From CAVTYH01 sp963773875 (GTDB lineage Bacteria > Planctomycetota > Planctomycetia > Pirellulales > JADZDJ01), in assembly GCA_963773875.1 (NCBI GenBank), contig CAVZCV010000009.1:1-64000 (forward strand): a stretch of DNA of 64,000 nt, read 5' to 3'. Under the pieces are notes generated by a model. It saw only the letters and a program-made list of their open reading frames with translations, ran no database searches and was not told the origin of the DNA. Positions 7,622-18,180 of this stretch are shown piece after piece. Each line of letters begins with the position of its first letter. The first letter of the stretch is position 1. The position numbers and the translations under genes were made by a program.

Positions 7622-9161
7622 TCGAATGGCACGTAGTTGTCGCTTAACGTGTGGCCCTGAATTGATATAGATAAAAAGGGCCTCCGTTGCCTAGATGGAG
7701 TTGTCACACACCCATCACCGGCAAGGAGGCCTCACGATGTCGTTTTCTAATCACGGACGATTCCGTCAGCAAGTGCGTTTTCTGCGGCGGCAATTCCTGC
7801 AGGATGGCGAACTGCCGTTCACCGATGTGTTGTCCGAGGGAACGGTAACGCAAGCATTGAAAGCGTTGAGCGTCGTCTGGCTCGACCGAGTTTATTCGCC
7901 GTTGGTCACGCTGTGGATCTTCCTGGCGCAAGTATTGAGCCAGGACCATTCCTGTCGTGCAGCCGTCGCTCGCTTGATTGCTCATCGCGTCTCACGAGGA
8001 CAACGTGCCTGCTCAGCGGAAACCGGCGCTTATTGCCAAGCAAGGAAACGACTCCCCGAGGAGTTTTTTGCACACGTAGCACGTAAAGCTGGACAGTCCT
8101 TGGATCACAGCGCCAAGAAAGAGTGGCTTTGGAAACATCGCCGCGTCCTGGCCTACGACGGCTCGACGGTATCGATGCCAGATACCGCGGATAACCAACA
8201 AGCCTATCCGCAACCTCCGCAGCAGGAGCCAGGACTTGGTTTTCCGCTGGCACGCGTCGCGGCCTTCTTTTCGCTCTCCTGCGGAGCCGTACTCGACTTG
8301 GCTATCTGCAGCAATGCCGGCAAAGGCCACAGCGAGTTGGGGATGCTGCGCCGGTTGTGGAATCTCCTGCGTCCAGGCGACATTCTGCTTGCCGACCGCT
8401 ACATGTGCGCCTGGCACGAAATCCACCTGCTCAAGCAACGTGGGATCGACTCGGTCACTCGCCTCCATCATTGCCGTAGAGTCGATTTCAGGCGCGGTAA
8501 GCGTCTGGGAAAAGGCGATCATCTGGTCTACTGGCCCAGGCCCTACATCCGATCGCTCAGTAGATTTGCTCAAAAGCAACTGCCAGCGTTGCTCACCGTA
8601 CGCGAGACACGAGTGCTGGTTCGGCAATCTGGATTCCGCAGCCGCAAGTTGATTATCGTGACGACATTGCTCGACGCGGAGGAGGTTACGCGCCAGCGAC
8701 CTCGCAGAGCTCTATCGCGCTCGCTGGAACGCCGAACTCGATCTGCGGTCGCTCAAGCAAACCATGCAGATGGACATCCTGCGTTGCAAGACGCCGGAAC
8801 TCGTGCGGAAGGAAATCTGGACACACATCCTGGCCTACAATCTCATCCGCACGATCATCGCTCAGGCCGCGGCCAGGCACAGCGTTGAGCCAAGAACAGT
8901 CAGCTTCAAGGGCGCAATTCAAACCCTGGAAGCCTTCCAACCACTGATCGCCGCACAAGGCGATTGCTCATGGTCCCGCCGCAGTCTCTACGATCAGTTG
9001 CTCGCCGCTGTCGTTACTCATCGGGTCGCTGATAGACCCAATCGTTTTGAACCACGCCAGCGAAAACGCAGACAAAAGAAGTACGATCGAATGATGAAAC
9101 CGAGGAACCAACTCAAACGAGAAATGCTGAAAGGAGTTAGATGAAACTACGTGCCATTCGA
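7622..9161 (+). mobile_element. IS4-type insertion sequence, copy 1
   Basis: The left end carries TCGAATGGCACGTAGTT (7622-7638) and the right end its exact complement AACTACGTGCCATTCGA (9145-9161), a perfect 17-bp inverted repeat. Between them is one transposase gene with an upstream untranslated stretch. A second related element begins only 7 bases after this one ends. No clean target duplication was found: the bases left of 7622 and right of 9161 do not match. The transposase frame is shifted, so this copy may be inactive. Confidence 0.8.
7737..9144 (+). pseudogene. IS4-family transposase, copy 1 (one frameshift)
   Basis: Start ATG 7737 follows AAGGAGG at ideal spacing. The N-terminal part includes LPFTDVLSEGTVTQALKAL. 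The catalytic region begins at YDGSTVSMPDT (first Asp), followed by GDILLADRYM (second Asp). A single extra base near 8690 breaks the frame. The remaining third continues in another frame as ASDLAELYRARWNAELDLR and QTMQMDILRCKTPELVRKE, which contains the Y-R-W-E signature of IS4 transposases, and ends at TGA 9142-9144. The full product would be about 469 aa. It catalyses DDE-type cut-and-paste transposition in this family. Confidence 0.85.
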
Positions 9162-9168
9162 CGGTTCG

Positions 9169-10711
9169 TCGAATGGTACGTAGTTCTCACGTAAGGTGTT
9201 GCGCTGAATTGATATAGATGAAAAAGGCCTCTCTTGCATAGACGGAGTTGTCACACACCCATCCCAGGCAAGGAGGCCTCACGATGTCGTTTTCTATCCG
9301 CGGACGATTTCGCGAACAAGTGCGTTTTCTGCGACGGCAATTTCTCCAAGACGACGAACTGCCGTTCAGTGATGTACTTTCTGAAAGTGCTGTAGCGCAA
9401 GCATTGAAAGCATTGGATGATGTCTGGCTCGACCGGATCTATTCGCCGCTGGTCACGCTGTGGGTCTTCTTAGGTCAGGTGCTGAGCGCCGACCATTCCT
9501 GTCGCGCTGCGGTTTTCCGCTTGATCGCCCATCGTCTGTCGCAGGGAAAGCGTCCGTGCTCCGCAGAGACTTGTGCTTACTGCCAAGCCAGACAGCGTCT
9601 GCCCGAAGAGTTTTTCTCGAACGTGGCCCGTCGTACTAGCTCCGCTTTAGAATCCAATGTCGATTCGCAGTGGCTGTGGAGGGGACGCCGCGTCTACATC
9701 TACGATGGATCGACAGTCACGATGCCAGATACGCCGGAGAACCAGCGAGCCTACCCACAGAACGTAGCGCAGCAACCTGGTTTAGGCTTTCCCATCGCGC
9801 GAATCGCGGCCGTCTTTTCGCTGGCCTGCGGCGCGGTGCTCGATCTGGGCCTCTGTCGCTACGCGGGCAAAGGACAGAGCGAGTCAGCGTTACTGCGCAC
9901 TTTATGGACCATTTTTCGTCCAGGGGACGTGGTGCTTGGCGATCGTCTGATGTGCGCATGGGTTGAGCTCGTCATGCTCAAATTGCCTGGAATTGACTCC
10001 GTGTGCCGCTTCACTTCACACCGGAGAGCGGACTTTCGCCGAGAGAAGCGTCTTGGTCAGGGCGACCATATTGTTATCTGGCCGAAGCCGCCAAAGCCCC
10101 CGTTCGATTGATCGGCAGACCTACGATTCACTTGCTGAATTCCTGACCATCCGCGAATGCTACGTTCGCATTGAGCAATCGGGCTTTCGCACCAAATCCC
10201 TTGTTATCGCCACGACGCTGTTGGATGCCGCCGAATTCGGCAAGAGCGATTTGATCCAGCTCTACCGCACTCACTGGAACGCCGAACTGGACCTGAGATC
10301 GCTGAAACAAACACTGCAGATGGACGTGTTGCGCTGCAAAACGCCTGCGCTAGTGCGGAAGGAGATCTGGACACACATCCTGGCCTACAACCTCATCCGA
10401 ACGATCATGGCGCAAGCCGCGACAAGACATGGCATCGAACCGCGCTCGATTAGCTTCAAAGGAGCGGTTCAGACGCTGGAAGCCTTCCAGCCGGCGATTG
10501 CCCTTCGTGGGCACCGTGACTCAACGCTTCGTAGGCGCCTTTACCAGCAGTCTCTTGACGCGATTGCTGTTCATCGCGTCGCTGGCCGTCCCGACCGTTA
10601 TGAACCTCGCCGAATGAAACGGCGAAAAAAAAGGTACGACTTCCTCATGAAACCAAGACGGATGGCCAAACGCGATATATTGAAAGGCGTTACCGAGACT
10701 AAGTGCCATTC
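9169..10711 (+). mobile_element. IS4-type insertion sequence, copy 2 (tandem, diverged)
   Basis: The left end is TCGAATGGTACGTAGTT (9169-9185), one base different from copy 1. The right end near 10697-10711 is ACTAAGTGCCATTCA, a degraded version of the expected repeat. The whole element is collinear with copy 1 but clearly diverged at DNA and protein level, so the pair is not a fresh duplication. Only 7 bases (9162-9168) separate the two elements. The junction forms a long palindrome because the two ends face each other. Confidence 0.75.
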
Positions 10712-10766
10712 ACGTGTCGCTCCGACTGCGCGTGGGCACCTCCTCGTTGGAGCAAGATACGGATAA
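9284..10766 (+). pseudogene. IS4-family transposase, copy 2 (frameshift, lost stop codon)
   Basis: Start ATG 9284 has the same AAGGAGG leader as copy 1. Catalytic motifs are present: YDGSTVTMPDT, GDVVLGDRLM, and LYRTHWNAELDLRSLKQ in the last part. The frame breaks near 10095 in a run of five C residues: the first frame ends PKPPKPPFD, while the next continues SIDRQTYDSLAEFLTIREC. At the 3' end the stop codon used in copy 1 is absent, so translation would run through the right inverted repeat to 10766, adding about 20 foreign residues. The element is probably inactive unless the frameshift is a sequence error. Confidence 0.82.
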
Positions 10767-10828
10767 TGTTGAGCGACTAAGTGATCGCCTGTTAAATCGC
10801 AGACAGGATCGTCGCCAGGAAGTCAAAG

Positions 10829-11608
10829 ATGGCAAAAACTCAACGGACCATCAGTGATGTCGTGCGCGACATTATGGCCAGCCTTCCGGAAACGGAGGAA
10901 TTCGTCTCGCACGGTTCTCCGACCTTCCGTGTTCGCGGTAAGATCTTCGCTACGTACACAATCAATCATCACGGCGACGGGCGGGTAGCCTTGAATCTGA
11001 TTGCTCCGCCCGGCGCACAAGCAGTTTTCACCAAGATGCAGCCGAAGGCGTACTTCGTTCCACCTTATGTGGGTCCGAAGGGTTGGCTGGGAGTCGAACT
11101 CGATAAGGGGCTCGGCTGGGAAACGGTTTGCGAGCACGTGAGAGACGCCTACGAAGTCGTGGCACCGCCGGACCTCGTCAACGCCATTGAAAAGGATTTC
11201 CGCGTCACTCCCCCTGCGCGGAAGTTTCGCCCAGAGGAAATTGATCCATTCAAAGGCAAGACCGCCAAAACTGTGTTACGGAAACTCGAAGCGATCTGTG
11301 TTGCCCTACCGGAAACGGAACCGGGCACGCGGTTTGGTGCGCCAGTCTGGAGAGCCGGAAAGAAAACATTCGTCAGCACGAACTATCACACCGGCCGTCT
11401 CAATCTGTCGTTCAAGGTTGGAGCCAAGCGTCAGACGAAGCTAACCAAAGATGACCGCTACCATGTCTCACCGTACACTGGAGGCAATGGCTGGATTAAC
11501 TTGGATGTAGAAGAGCTTCAAGACTGGCAAGAGATCAAGCAACTCGCGCTTGAAAGCTATCGCCAATTAGCGCTCAAACGGATGCTGAAGGCGCTAGACG
11601 AAGTTTGA
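10829..11608 (+). CDS. YjbR/MmcQ-fold protein with two tandem domains
   Basis: This is an intact 259-residue protein made of two copies of the YjbR/MmcQ (CyaY-like) domain. The first covers about residues 5-125, with MASLPETEEFVSHGSPTFRV and PKAYFVPPYVGPKGWLGVEL. The second covers about 145-255, with CVALPETEPGTRFGAPVWRA and DDRYHVSPYTGGNGWINLDV. Single-domain members are often annotated as DNA-binding, but the biochemical role is not established; the fold has also been linked to small-ligand binding. There is no signal peptide. It follows the second IS element by about 60 bases and has no operon partner. Confidence 0.85.
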   Translation: MAKTQRTISDVVRDIMASLPETEEFVSHGSPTFRVRGKIFATYTINHHGDGRVALNLIAPPGAQAVFTKMQPKAYFVPPYVGPKGWLGVELDKGLGWETVCEHVRDAYEVVAPPDLVNAIEKDFRVTPPARKFRPEEIDPFKGKTAKTVLRKLEAICVALPETEPGTRFGAPVWRAGKKTFVSTNYHTGRLNLSFKVGAKRQTKLTKDDRYHVSPYTGGNGWINLDVEELQDWQEIKQLALESYRQLALKRMLKALDEV

Positions 11609-12041
11609 AGTGCGCCTTAGCTGATTTCTTTCTTTGGTCGCATCATACGAGTGAACGAAAGGGCTCGATCCAATTCCGACAAACGTTGGTTTGCCGGGAT
11701 TCTTCACAGCAAGACCGATGTACCGCCAAATCTTCGGGCGACAACGTTTCAAATGTCACGATGATTTGTCAATGGGCGTGAGGCGTGATGACGCCGGCTT
11801 GGCCCGGTCGCTCGTCTGCTGGCTGGTCGCGCGGGCGGTGAAGCGGAAAGTGGCGTAGCGCGATGTCGACTATAAGCCTCCAGATATCGGCCGATCAAAA
11901 ACGGGTGTCACTGACACCCGGTAACGCCGGTTTACACGTGTTTGTACAGCGTTTTAGACGCCAAGCTAAAACACACGAACGGCTCCAGGAAACTAGGCTT
12001 TTTCGTCGATTTTGACGAATCTGTGAAGTTGGCAAGGAATG
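11609..12041. other. Intergenic stretch with small hairpins
   Basis: No gene is supported. I see GGGTGTCACTGACACCC (11914-11930), a palindrome, and TTCGTC/GACGAA (12002-12019). The stretch ends at the truncated tRNA. It may contain the scar of a lost insertion. Confidence 0.4.
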
Positions 12042-12081
12042 CCTTGGGAAGCTAGCGCTCTACCAACTGAGCTACGCCCGC
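12042..12081 (-). pseudogene. Truncated tRNA-Gly (5' half, CCC anticodon)
   Basis: The minus strand reads GCGGGCGTAGC, then TCAGTTGGTAGAGC, then GCTAGCTTCCCAAGG: acceptor 5' strand, complete D arm, and anticodon stem with loop TTCCCAA, giving anticodon CCC. After the loop the bases GGCAT do not pair with CTAGC. No T arm (GGTTCGA-type) or acceptor 3' strand is found in the next few hundred bases. The gene is cut right at the anticodon loop, so it cannot make a tRNA as it stands. Confidence 0.7.
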
Positions 12082-12225
12082 GGGTCGAAAGTGATTCCAC
12101 GGTCGATCGCAAGTAGTCGATCAATGGAATTGCTTTTCACAAATTCTATTTTCTCGGATGAATGCTGTCTACTAACTTCCGACTTTTGCGCCTCCTAATC
12201 GAGAAGAATTGCAACGACCGTCAAC

Positions 12226-12256
12226 AATAAAGCCCAGGGGCTTCACCCCCTGGGCT
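12226..12256 (-). terminator. Intrinsic terminator of the Cys-rich porin gene
   Basis: A perfect 10-bp stem, AGCCCAGGGG (12231-12240) with CCCCTGGGCT (12247-12256), has a 6-base loop. On the minus strand it is followed by TTATTGTT. It lies 46 bases after the stop codon of the porin gene. A closely similar GCCCAGGG hairpin follows the chaperone gene near 19508. Confidence 0.7.
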
Positions 12257-12301
12257 CGGTGTGGTCGTAATTATTCGAACTGATGTATTTACGATGCGCA
12301 C

Positions 12302-14041
12302 TTAGAATTGATACACCAAATCGATCCCGTACGTGAATTGATTGTTTCGCGTTCCGCCGTCATACGGGCTGGTCACGGGAACAAATTGGTTTTGATTTAC
12401 GACGCCGTCGTACCAATCCCAGCGCACTTCCGGTCGAATCGCCAGGTTCGCATTCGGTTTGTAGTTTAAACCGGCCGTGATTTCGTAGAAGCTGCCAGGA
12501 AAGCTAGCCCCAGCAATCGCGTTGCCAGGTCGCAACCCGGTGACGACGAAACCGTCGTCGTCGCGGAACCATTCAACCCGCAGACCGGCGGTCCAGCAGC
12601 AGTTCAATTTGTAGAACAAGTATTGGTTGATGCCGTACCACTGCGCCCCGCCCGTTCCGCTAGCGGTTTGAGCCTGGTTCTGCGTGCCATAATCGTGCTC
12701 TAGCACATAGCTAAACCGGCTGGTAAAGTTGCGGCTCCAAACAATGCTGTACATGGTGCGGCTGGCATACGGGCCCACGCCAGCGAGGTTAAATTCGCTT
12801 TCGTCGCCGGTGATGATCGAAAACGCGAGGCTGCCCCAATCCTTGTCCGCATAGGTTAGCCCGCCGAGAAATGCAGCGCGGCTGTTGGCATCGAATACAT
12901 TCCAGCCCGAAACCAATCCGCCGTAGCCGGTCCAGTTGTCTTTGGTTTTGCTAGCGAGGAAGCCGGTGTGGGTAAACGGTTCACCATACTGCATGGTGTA
13001 GGCGTGGCTGTAGAAGAAGTTGCCGATGGCCGGCACGACTTCGTAGCCAATGATGGTGAAAAAGTGACCCCACTTGATCTTCCAGTCGTTATCGAAATCG
13101 GTTTCCACATATAGCTGCGGCATGGCGAAGCCGTACAGGAAACTATCGGTCGTATTCCACCGCGGCACATTACCTACCGGCGTGCCGTCTAAGCCGGCGG
13201 CAGTGGTAAAGAAGTAATCGCTGCCGAAGAAATAATCGACGTGACCGCCGATGAACAGGCCGCAGTTATCGGACGGCGCCGTGCGATCGATGGCAAGCCA
13301 GCCCTGATTCAGCTGACCTTCGCCGTTGCGATCTGGAAACGTGAGTGGCCCGTTAAAATGATCGGGTGTATCGCGGCCATTGCCCATGATGCCGCCGTCG
13401 GCCCAGCCTGTCACGGTGATATCGCGGCATTTGAGCCAGCAGCAATTGCCAAAGCAATGTTCGACGGTCTGGTCTTCGCACTTCAGTGGGCAGCAATCAT
13501 CGATTTGAATAAACGGATGGCATTTGTGTTTGCACTCATCGCAGCCGCACGAATCACACGGATTGCACGAGCTGCAGGAATTGCATGAGCCACAAGAATT
13601 GCAGTTATCGCAACCCCCAGTGTTGCACGATGGGCATCCGGTGCTCCCGCTCGATTCGGCAGACTTGTTCGCACCATTGGAGCTGTCCGGCGGTGTTGGC
13701 GGCGGCTGATCGCTCGCACGAGCCGAAGCAACATTGCGCGCCGGCGTGCGTGCCATTGGAACGTCCTGGCCCATATCGGGCTCCGTCATCGGTCCGCCCG
13801 AGGGACGCGGCGCTTTGCGAACAACCCAACTCGGATCGGAGTTGTCGCTGATGGCCTTCGGATTGGAGACGATTTCGTCCGAATCGCTGGCGGATGCTGA
13901 ACCGAAGTCGAGCGAATAATCTACCGCCTGAGCCGGCTGAATTTTCTGCGGCTGATTTTTTGAATCAGCGTGCGCTCGTCCTGCCACAAGCGCAACTGTG
14001 GCTGCGCATAACGCAGCACAAGACCGAATTACGGTGCTCAT
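12302..14041 (-). CDS. Outer-membrane beta-barrel porin with a Cys-rich N-terminal module
   Basis: The start is ATG 14041, after a perfect AGGAGGAAGG site; the upstream in-frame extension is not needed. A signal peptide (about residues 1-25, ending AGRAHA) is followed by a low-complexity linker. Next comes a Cys-rich module of about 80 residues with repeated CNSC, CGSC and CDSC units, followed by FGNCCWLKCRD. The C-terminal 370 or so residues form a beta-barrel resembling the BBP2/OmpL-like porin family, with WADGGIMGN, WKIKWGHFFTIIGYE and a terminal aromatic VYQF, the outer-membrane assembly signal. It should form a pore for small solutes; the Cys module may cross-link it to other envelope proteins, which is inference. 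It is the last gene before a terminator. Confidence 0.85.
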   Translation of the reverse strand: MSTVIRSCAALCAATVALVAGRAHADSKNQPQKIQPAQAVDYSLDFGSASASDSDEIVSNPKAISDNSDPSWVVRKAPRPSGGPMTEPDMGQDVPMARTPARNVASARASDQPPPTPPDSSNGANKSAESSGSTGCPSCNTGGCDNCNSCGSCNSCSSCNPCDSCGCDECKHKCHPFIQIDDCCPLKCEDQTVEHCFGNCCWLKCRDITVTGWADGGIMGNGRDTPDHFNGPLTFPDRNGEGQLNQGWLAIDRTAPSDNCGLFIGGHVDYFFGSDYFFTTAAGLDGTPVGNVPRWNTTDSFLYGFAMPQLYVETDFDNDWKIKWGHFFTIIGYEVVPAIGNFFYSHAYTMQYGEPFTHTGFLASKTKDNWTGYGGLVSGWNVFDANSRAAFLGGLTYADKDWGSLAFSIITGDESEFNLAGVGPYASRTMYSIVWSRNFTSRFSYVLEHDYGTQNQAQTASGTGGAQWYGINQYLFYKLNCCWTAGLRVEWFRDDDGFVVTGLRPGNAIAGASFPGSFYEITAGLNYKPNANLAIRPEVRWDWYDGVVNQNQFVPVTSPYDGGTRNNQFTYGIDLVYQF

Positions 14042-14384
14042 TCCTTCCTCCTGTTTTGCGATTTTTACGCGCAGGCGCAGGGCCAAGTTGCGGGATGCCG
14101 TGGCGCCCGAGATGCCAATCGAGACGAAATGCATTGCCCAGAATCGACCGCCGTTCGCAATTAGCCTTGGGTCGCGCTGCGCGATAAGTTCATCGCGTTC
14201 AGCGGATCTGCGAACGCTGGCCGAGCTTCACTGCCAAGTGACTGAACAAAGCTTCCAGCGGTTGCGCGAATGCGCGCCACCGGATAGTACGAGTGTTCGG
14301 ACCGATAGAAGCCGAAAGTGTAGAGTTCCCAACGCCTGGGGAAAAAGCCTCCCAGACCCTGCATTTTATCGGATCGTTGCTAAA

Positions 14385-17300
14385 CTAGCGAAATTTTTCT
14401 GGCGCGGCTCCCACATTCCTTCGGCGGCCAAACAATGCTATCGCAGTTCCGCCAATGGTCATCAGCAGGAGTGATCCTGGCTCAGGGATCGAGCTGATGC
14501 TGCCTGCGCCCGGGAGTGCGGCGATGAAATCGAGCATGCCCTGAATGTCGACGTTCGTCACCGTCCCGGTGCTATTGAAATCGCCGATCGCGGCCAGTTG
14601 GCTGTTGGTTAATGAATTTTGAGTTTTGTACGCATTGAGGTCGGTCAGCGCGGCGAGCATGGCAGGGATATCGGCGGCGCTGGCTTGTCCGTCGCGATTG
14701 AAGTCGCCTTGGATGTACGAGACCAGCGCAATCTCATTGCTGCTTAAATAGTTGTAGTTGACCGAGTAGCCGGTCGGCAGGCCAGTCGTGGTGGCAAATG
14801 TCGGATCACCGGTCAGCGAGCCATAGTGCGAAATGACGTAAATGGCGTGACCAAGGGCACCCGTTACGTTTACCGCAAGTGCAGCATTGCTTAACGACAG
14901 TGCGCCAGTAACATTCAGCGCTCCATTGGCAGCAGCATTCGATTCGTCGATGTTGATTTCTAGCGTTCCGTTTAATGACAACTTGTTGCTGGCCGTAAGA
15001 GTACCAACGGCATTGCCTGGTGACAAAAATCCGCCTGCATCGACCGTCACATTACCAAGCACCGTACCGCGGCCACTTAGCGTTTGACCGCTAACGACAT
15101 GGAATCCGTTGCCGGTTGTATTCACTTGCGTTACATCAAGCATTGCCGAACTATGCGCGGAGGAATCGCCAACAATAATACTAGTTGATGCTGTGAGGTT
15201 GTTATTGGAGGCCGTGACGAGCGCCAAAGTTCCGGCTTGGACATTCGTCACGTCGGTAAAAGTATTGTTGGCGGATAGGACAACCGTTCCGCCGCCGATT
15301 TTTGTGATCCCGCTGGGCGAAGTGCCGTCGGTGATCAGGCCAGTAAAATTCACCGTGCCGCCCGTGCCGGCGGTCAGAGCCGCAGCGGAATTCAAGACTA
15401 CAGTGCCGCTATACGTCGTGGAACCGCTGGTGGCATCGCTGCCGATAATTGACGCTGGCGTTAAACTGCCTTCTACGGGAACGGCATTGAATTGCACATT
15501 GTCAATACGGTTATTGCCGCTCGTTGCAGTTGCTCCTGTCAGCGCTACTTTCAGGAAAACCACCGATTGATTGTTCAGCGCCGATATCGAAGAAAAATCA
15601 ATTGTCTCAAGCGCAAAGCTGGTTGGTGGCGTTACTGCTGAAGCGAGTGAAGTGAAATTCGTTCCGTCCGTGCTATATGACCAGGTTTGAGTCGTAAAAC
15701 CCGTCGCTGTGCCCTGCGTCGCATAGGTTACAATCAAATTCTTGAAGCCTGCGGTGCTGAGTTTGTACACGACGCCATTGCCGTTGTTCGACGTACCGGT
15801 AACCGACAGCGCTGCATCATTTTGCGCCGGCGACGACTTCATTGATATTCGTGCCAGTGATTGTGCCAAAATTATTAGCGGTAGTTCCACCGTTCGATCC
15901 AATTAGCCCCGAAAGATCAACCGACGCTGTGGCTGCATTAATCCCGGCGCTTGCCTGCGACAGTTTCTTTGCCACCATGTCGTAAACTTCAACGGTCCCC
16001 GTCGTGTTAAAACTTCCAAGATTGCTGCCGGTTGAATTTCCGAAATTCCAAAATGCCAATAAGCCGGTGGTTGCAGTGCCCGTGCCGCTAACAGTGATCG
16101 CATTGCCAATGTTGAGGCCGGAATTTGCGAAAAGCGTCGCATTTCCAACGGTGACCACGCCGGCCGCATTGCCAAGTGCAGTATTGCCCGTAGCCCTGAG
16201 TATGCCCGATGTTACGCGCGGTGCCCGCGGAATAGCTGTTGTTGCCGCTAAGCGTAAGTTGTCCTACGCCAAGTTTCGTGACGCCGCCGGTGCCGCTGAT
16301 GCTGCCGGCGAACTCGACGTTATCTGAGCGATTGAATGCTAGCGACGCGTTGTTCGTTACATCGCCCGTTATTGTACCCGCCGTGCCTCCGTTGCCGATT
16401 TGGAATGTTCCGCCAGAGATTGTGGTCCCACCAGTATGCGAGGCAGTTCCGGTAAGAGTTGCTGTTCCGGTGCCTTGTTTCACCAGTGATCCATTGCCCG
16501 AAATAATGTCTGTAAACAACAATCCGCTGCGATTGAAAATTAATGTTCCCGAATTCGAAACATTGCCGAATAAGCTTCCGGTAAAAGCTCCCGTCCCAAT
16601 TTGTAGAGTCGCGCCAGGGGCAATCGTCGTTCCGCCTGTTTGAGCTGTTGTAAATGACGAGCGTTGGCGAAACTATCGAGACCGAGCCTGCGCCGGTCAG
16701 TGTGCTGGCGATTGTTAAATCGCCAGGTTGATTAAATGCCAGCGTTGCGCCGGAGTTGATCGTAACGCCGCCGGTTAACGAGCCAGCATTGGTTCCGTCG
16801 CCGAGTTGTAGTGTTCCACCCGCGATCGTGGTTCCGACCGTCGATGCCACCGATCCGGTTAAGGTCACCTTACCCGGGCCTGCCTGAACCAAGCTTCCAT
16901 TTCCCGAAATGCTGTTGGAAAAAATGATGTCGTTTGAGCGGTTAATCTTAAAAGTTCCGTTGTTGGTCACATCCCCAACAATCGATCCGCTCGTTCCTCC
17001 ACTGCCGATCTGCAACGTTCCTGCGAAAATAGTCGTTCCGCCGGTGTAAGTGTTATTGGAGGTCAGCACGACAGTTCCCGCGCCGGTCTTCGTCATCCCG
17101 GCAGTGCCATCGAGTGGAACGTTGATAGTTGCGGAAACAGCAATGTCAGCGCCAATCGAGTTCGTCGTTGCATCTGCACCAGTTAGTACAATTTTCCCGC
17201 TAGGCCCTAGATTCAGCACATAGGCATCGGTGCTGAAGTTCATCCCCGCCGAGGCGTTGATGGAACCATTGACGGTGACGGTTCCGGATGCGGTTCCGCC

Positions 17301-18144
17301 AAAAACTGCGGCCTTGCTGGAATCCCAAACAATTGGAGTGACAGAGCTATTAGAGTTTGACCAGGTTGCAGTCGTACTTGCGTCCCATATTCCCGAGCCT
17401 CCGAATGTGGCCCCGTTCCCGGACCAAAAAAGTGTGCTACCACCTCCTGCCGCGCTATACGACAGTACAAAATTATCGATTCCCATACTATCGCGAGTAC
17501 CGCTTCCAGAGGTTGCTGATAGTGCAACAATTCGAATCCAGAGAGGATCAGCCTGATTATTAACTTCTGCTCCAAGAAGCAGGCCGGACTTTGTCGTTAT
17601 TCCGAAGACCCCTGGATCGGAGTAGGTCCCAAGAGTTGCAAACGTCGTCGGTGTAGCACCAAGCGCATATTGGATAGTCCATGTTGTGCTACGTGTCTGT
17701 ACGCTCAGCATGTCCAAGTCCAGTGAAAGCGAGAGACCGCTGAATCCAAGCGTATTTGCCGCTTCAAATGTGTAGGAAGCACCTGGGTCGCCGAACGCGC
17801 CCGTCTGACGAACAGCCAGAGCACGATCTGATAGTGCCGCTTGGGCAGCAGTACTCTCTGCGCCAGTTCGTCCCGTCGCTGATGCCGAATTTTGAAATTG
17901 ACCGGTGGAACTGGACCAACCTGTCGCTGCCGATGCAAACGCTGCGTTGCCTGAACCCAACGCGGTCGCAGTTGCATCTGACGAAACTGTCCAGCCTGTG
18001 GGCAACCCCGAACCGATGCCATTAAAATCTTGGATGTACGATGTTCCGGTAAGAGTTGCCTGGCCAAAGGCGGAATTTGCAGCAGCGAAAAACAGGGCGA
18101 CATAAGCAATCTTTATTCTATATGATAAATTCCAAATTACTCAC
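14385..18144 (-). pseudogene. Autotransporter-repeat protein with dockerin-like repeats and PEP-CTERM tail (several frameshifts)
   Basis: Pieces in different frames join into one secreted protein of about 1250 residues. Order: a GTG start at 18144 (GGAG upstream), a shift, signal segment YVALFFAAANSAFGQ, then autotransporter-associated beta-strand repeats (GAGTVVLTSNNTYTGGTTI and several variants). Dockerin-like calcium loops follow (GDFNRDGQASAADI and GDFNSTGTVTNVDI), and then a PEP-CTERM sorting tail IPEPGSLLLMTIGGTAIALF with GRRR. Shifts lie near 18120, 16650, 16215 and 15830. PEP-CTERM proteins are recognised by an exosortase and delivered to the cell surface. No exosortase gene is in the window. 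Repeats this regular are prone to assembly errors. Confidence 0.75.
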
Positions 18145-18180
18145 GATGTTTGCTCCATGATGCTGAAGGGCAGTATTGTT

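Noticed and set aside
7254..7650. Short open frames ahead of the first IS element
   Set aside because: No ribosome binding sites or recognisable domains, and the frames overlap each other; kept only as a gene-poor stretch.
12042..12081. Group I intron interrupting a tRNA
   Set aside because: No tRNA 3' half or intron core is visible within several hundred bases downstream on the minus strand.
13241..13919. Plus-strand open frames opposite the Cys-rich porin
   Set aside because: Their composition mirrors the Cys-rich coding strand, they lack ribosome binding sites, and they match no family.
14385..18144. Several separate secreted proteins instead of one PEP-CTERM protein
   Set aside because: Only one signal segment and one sorting tail are present, and the repeats continue smoothly across the frame changes.
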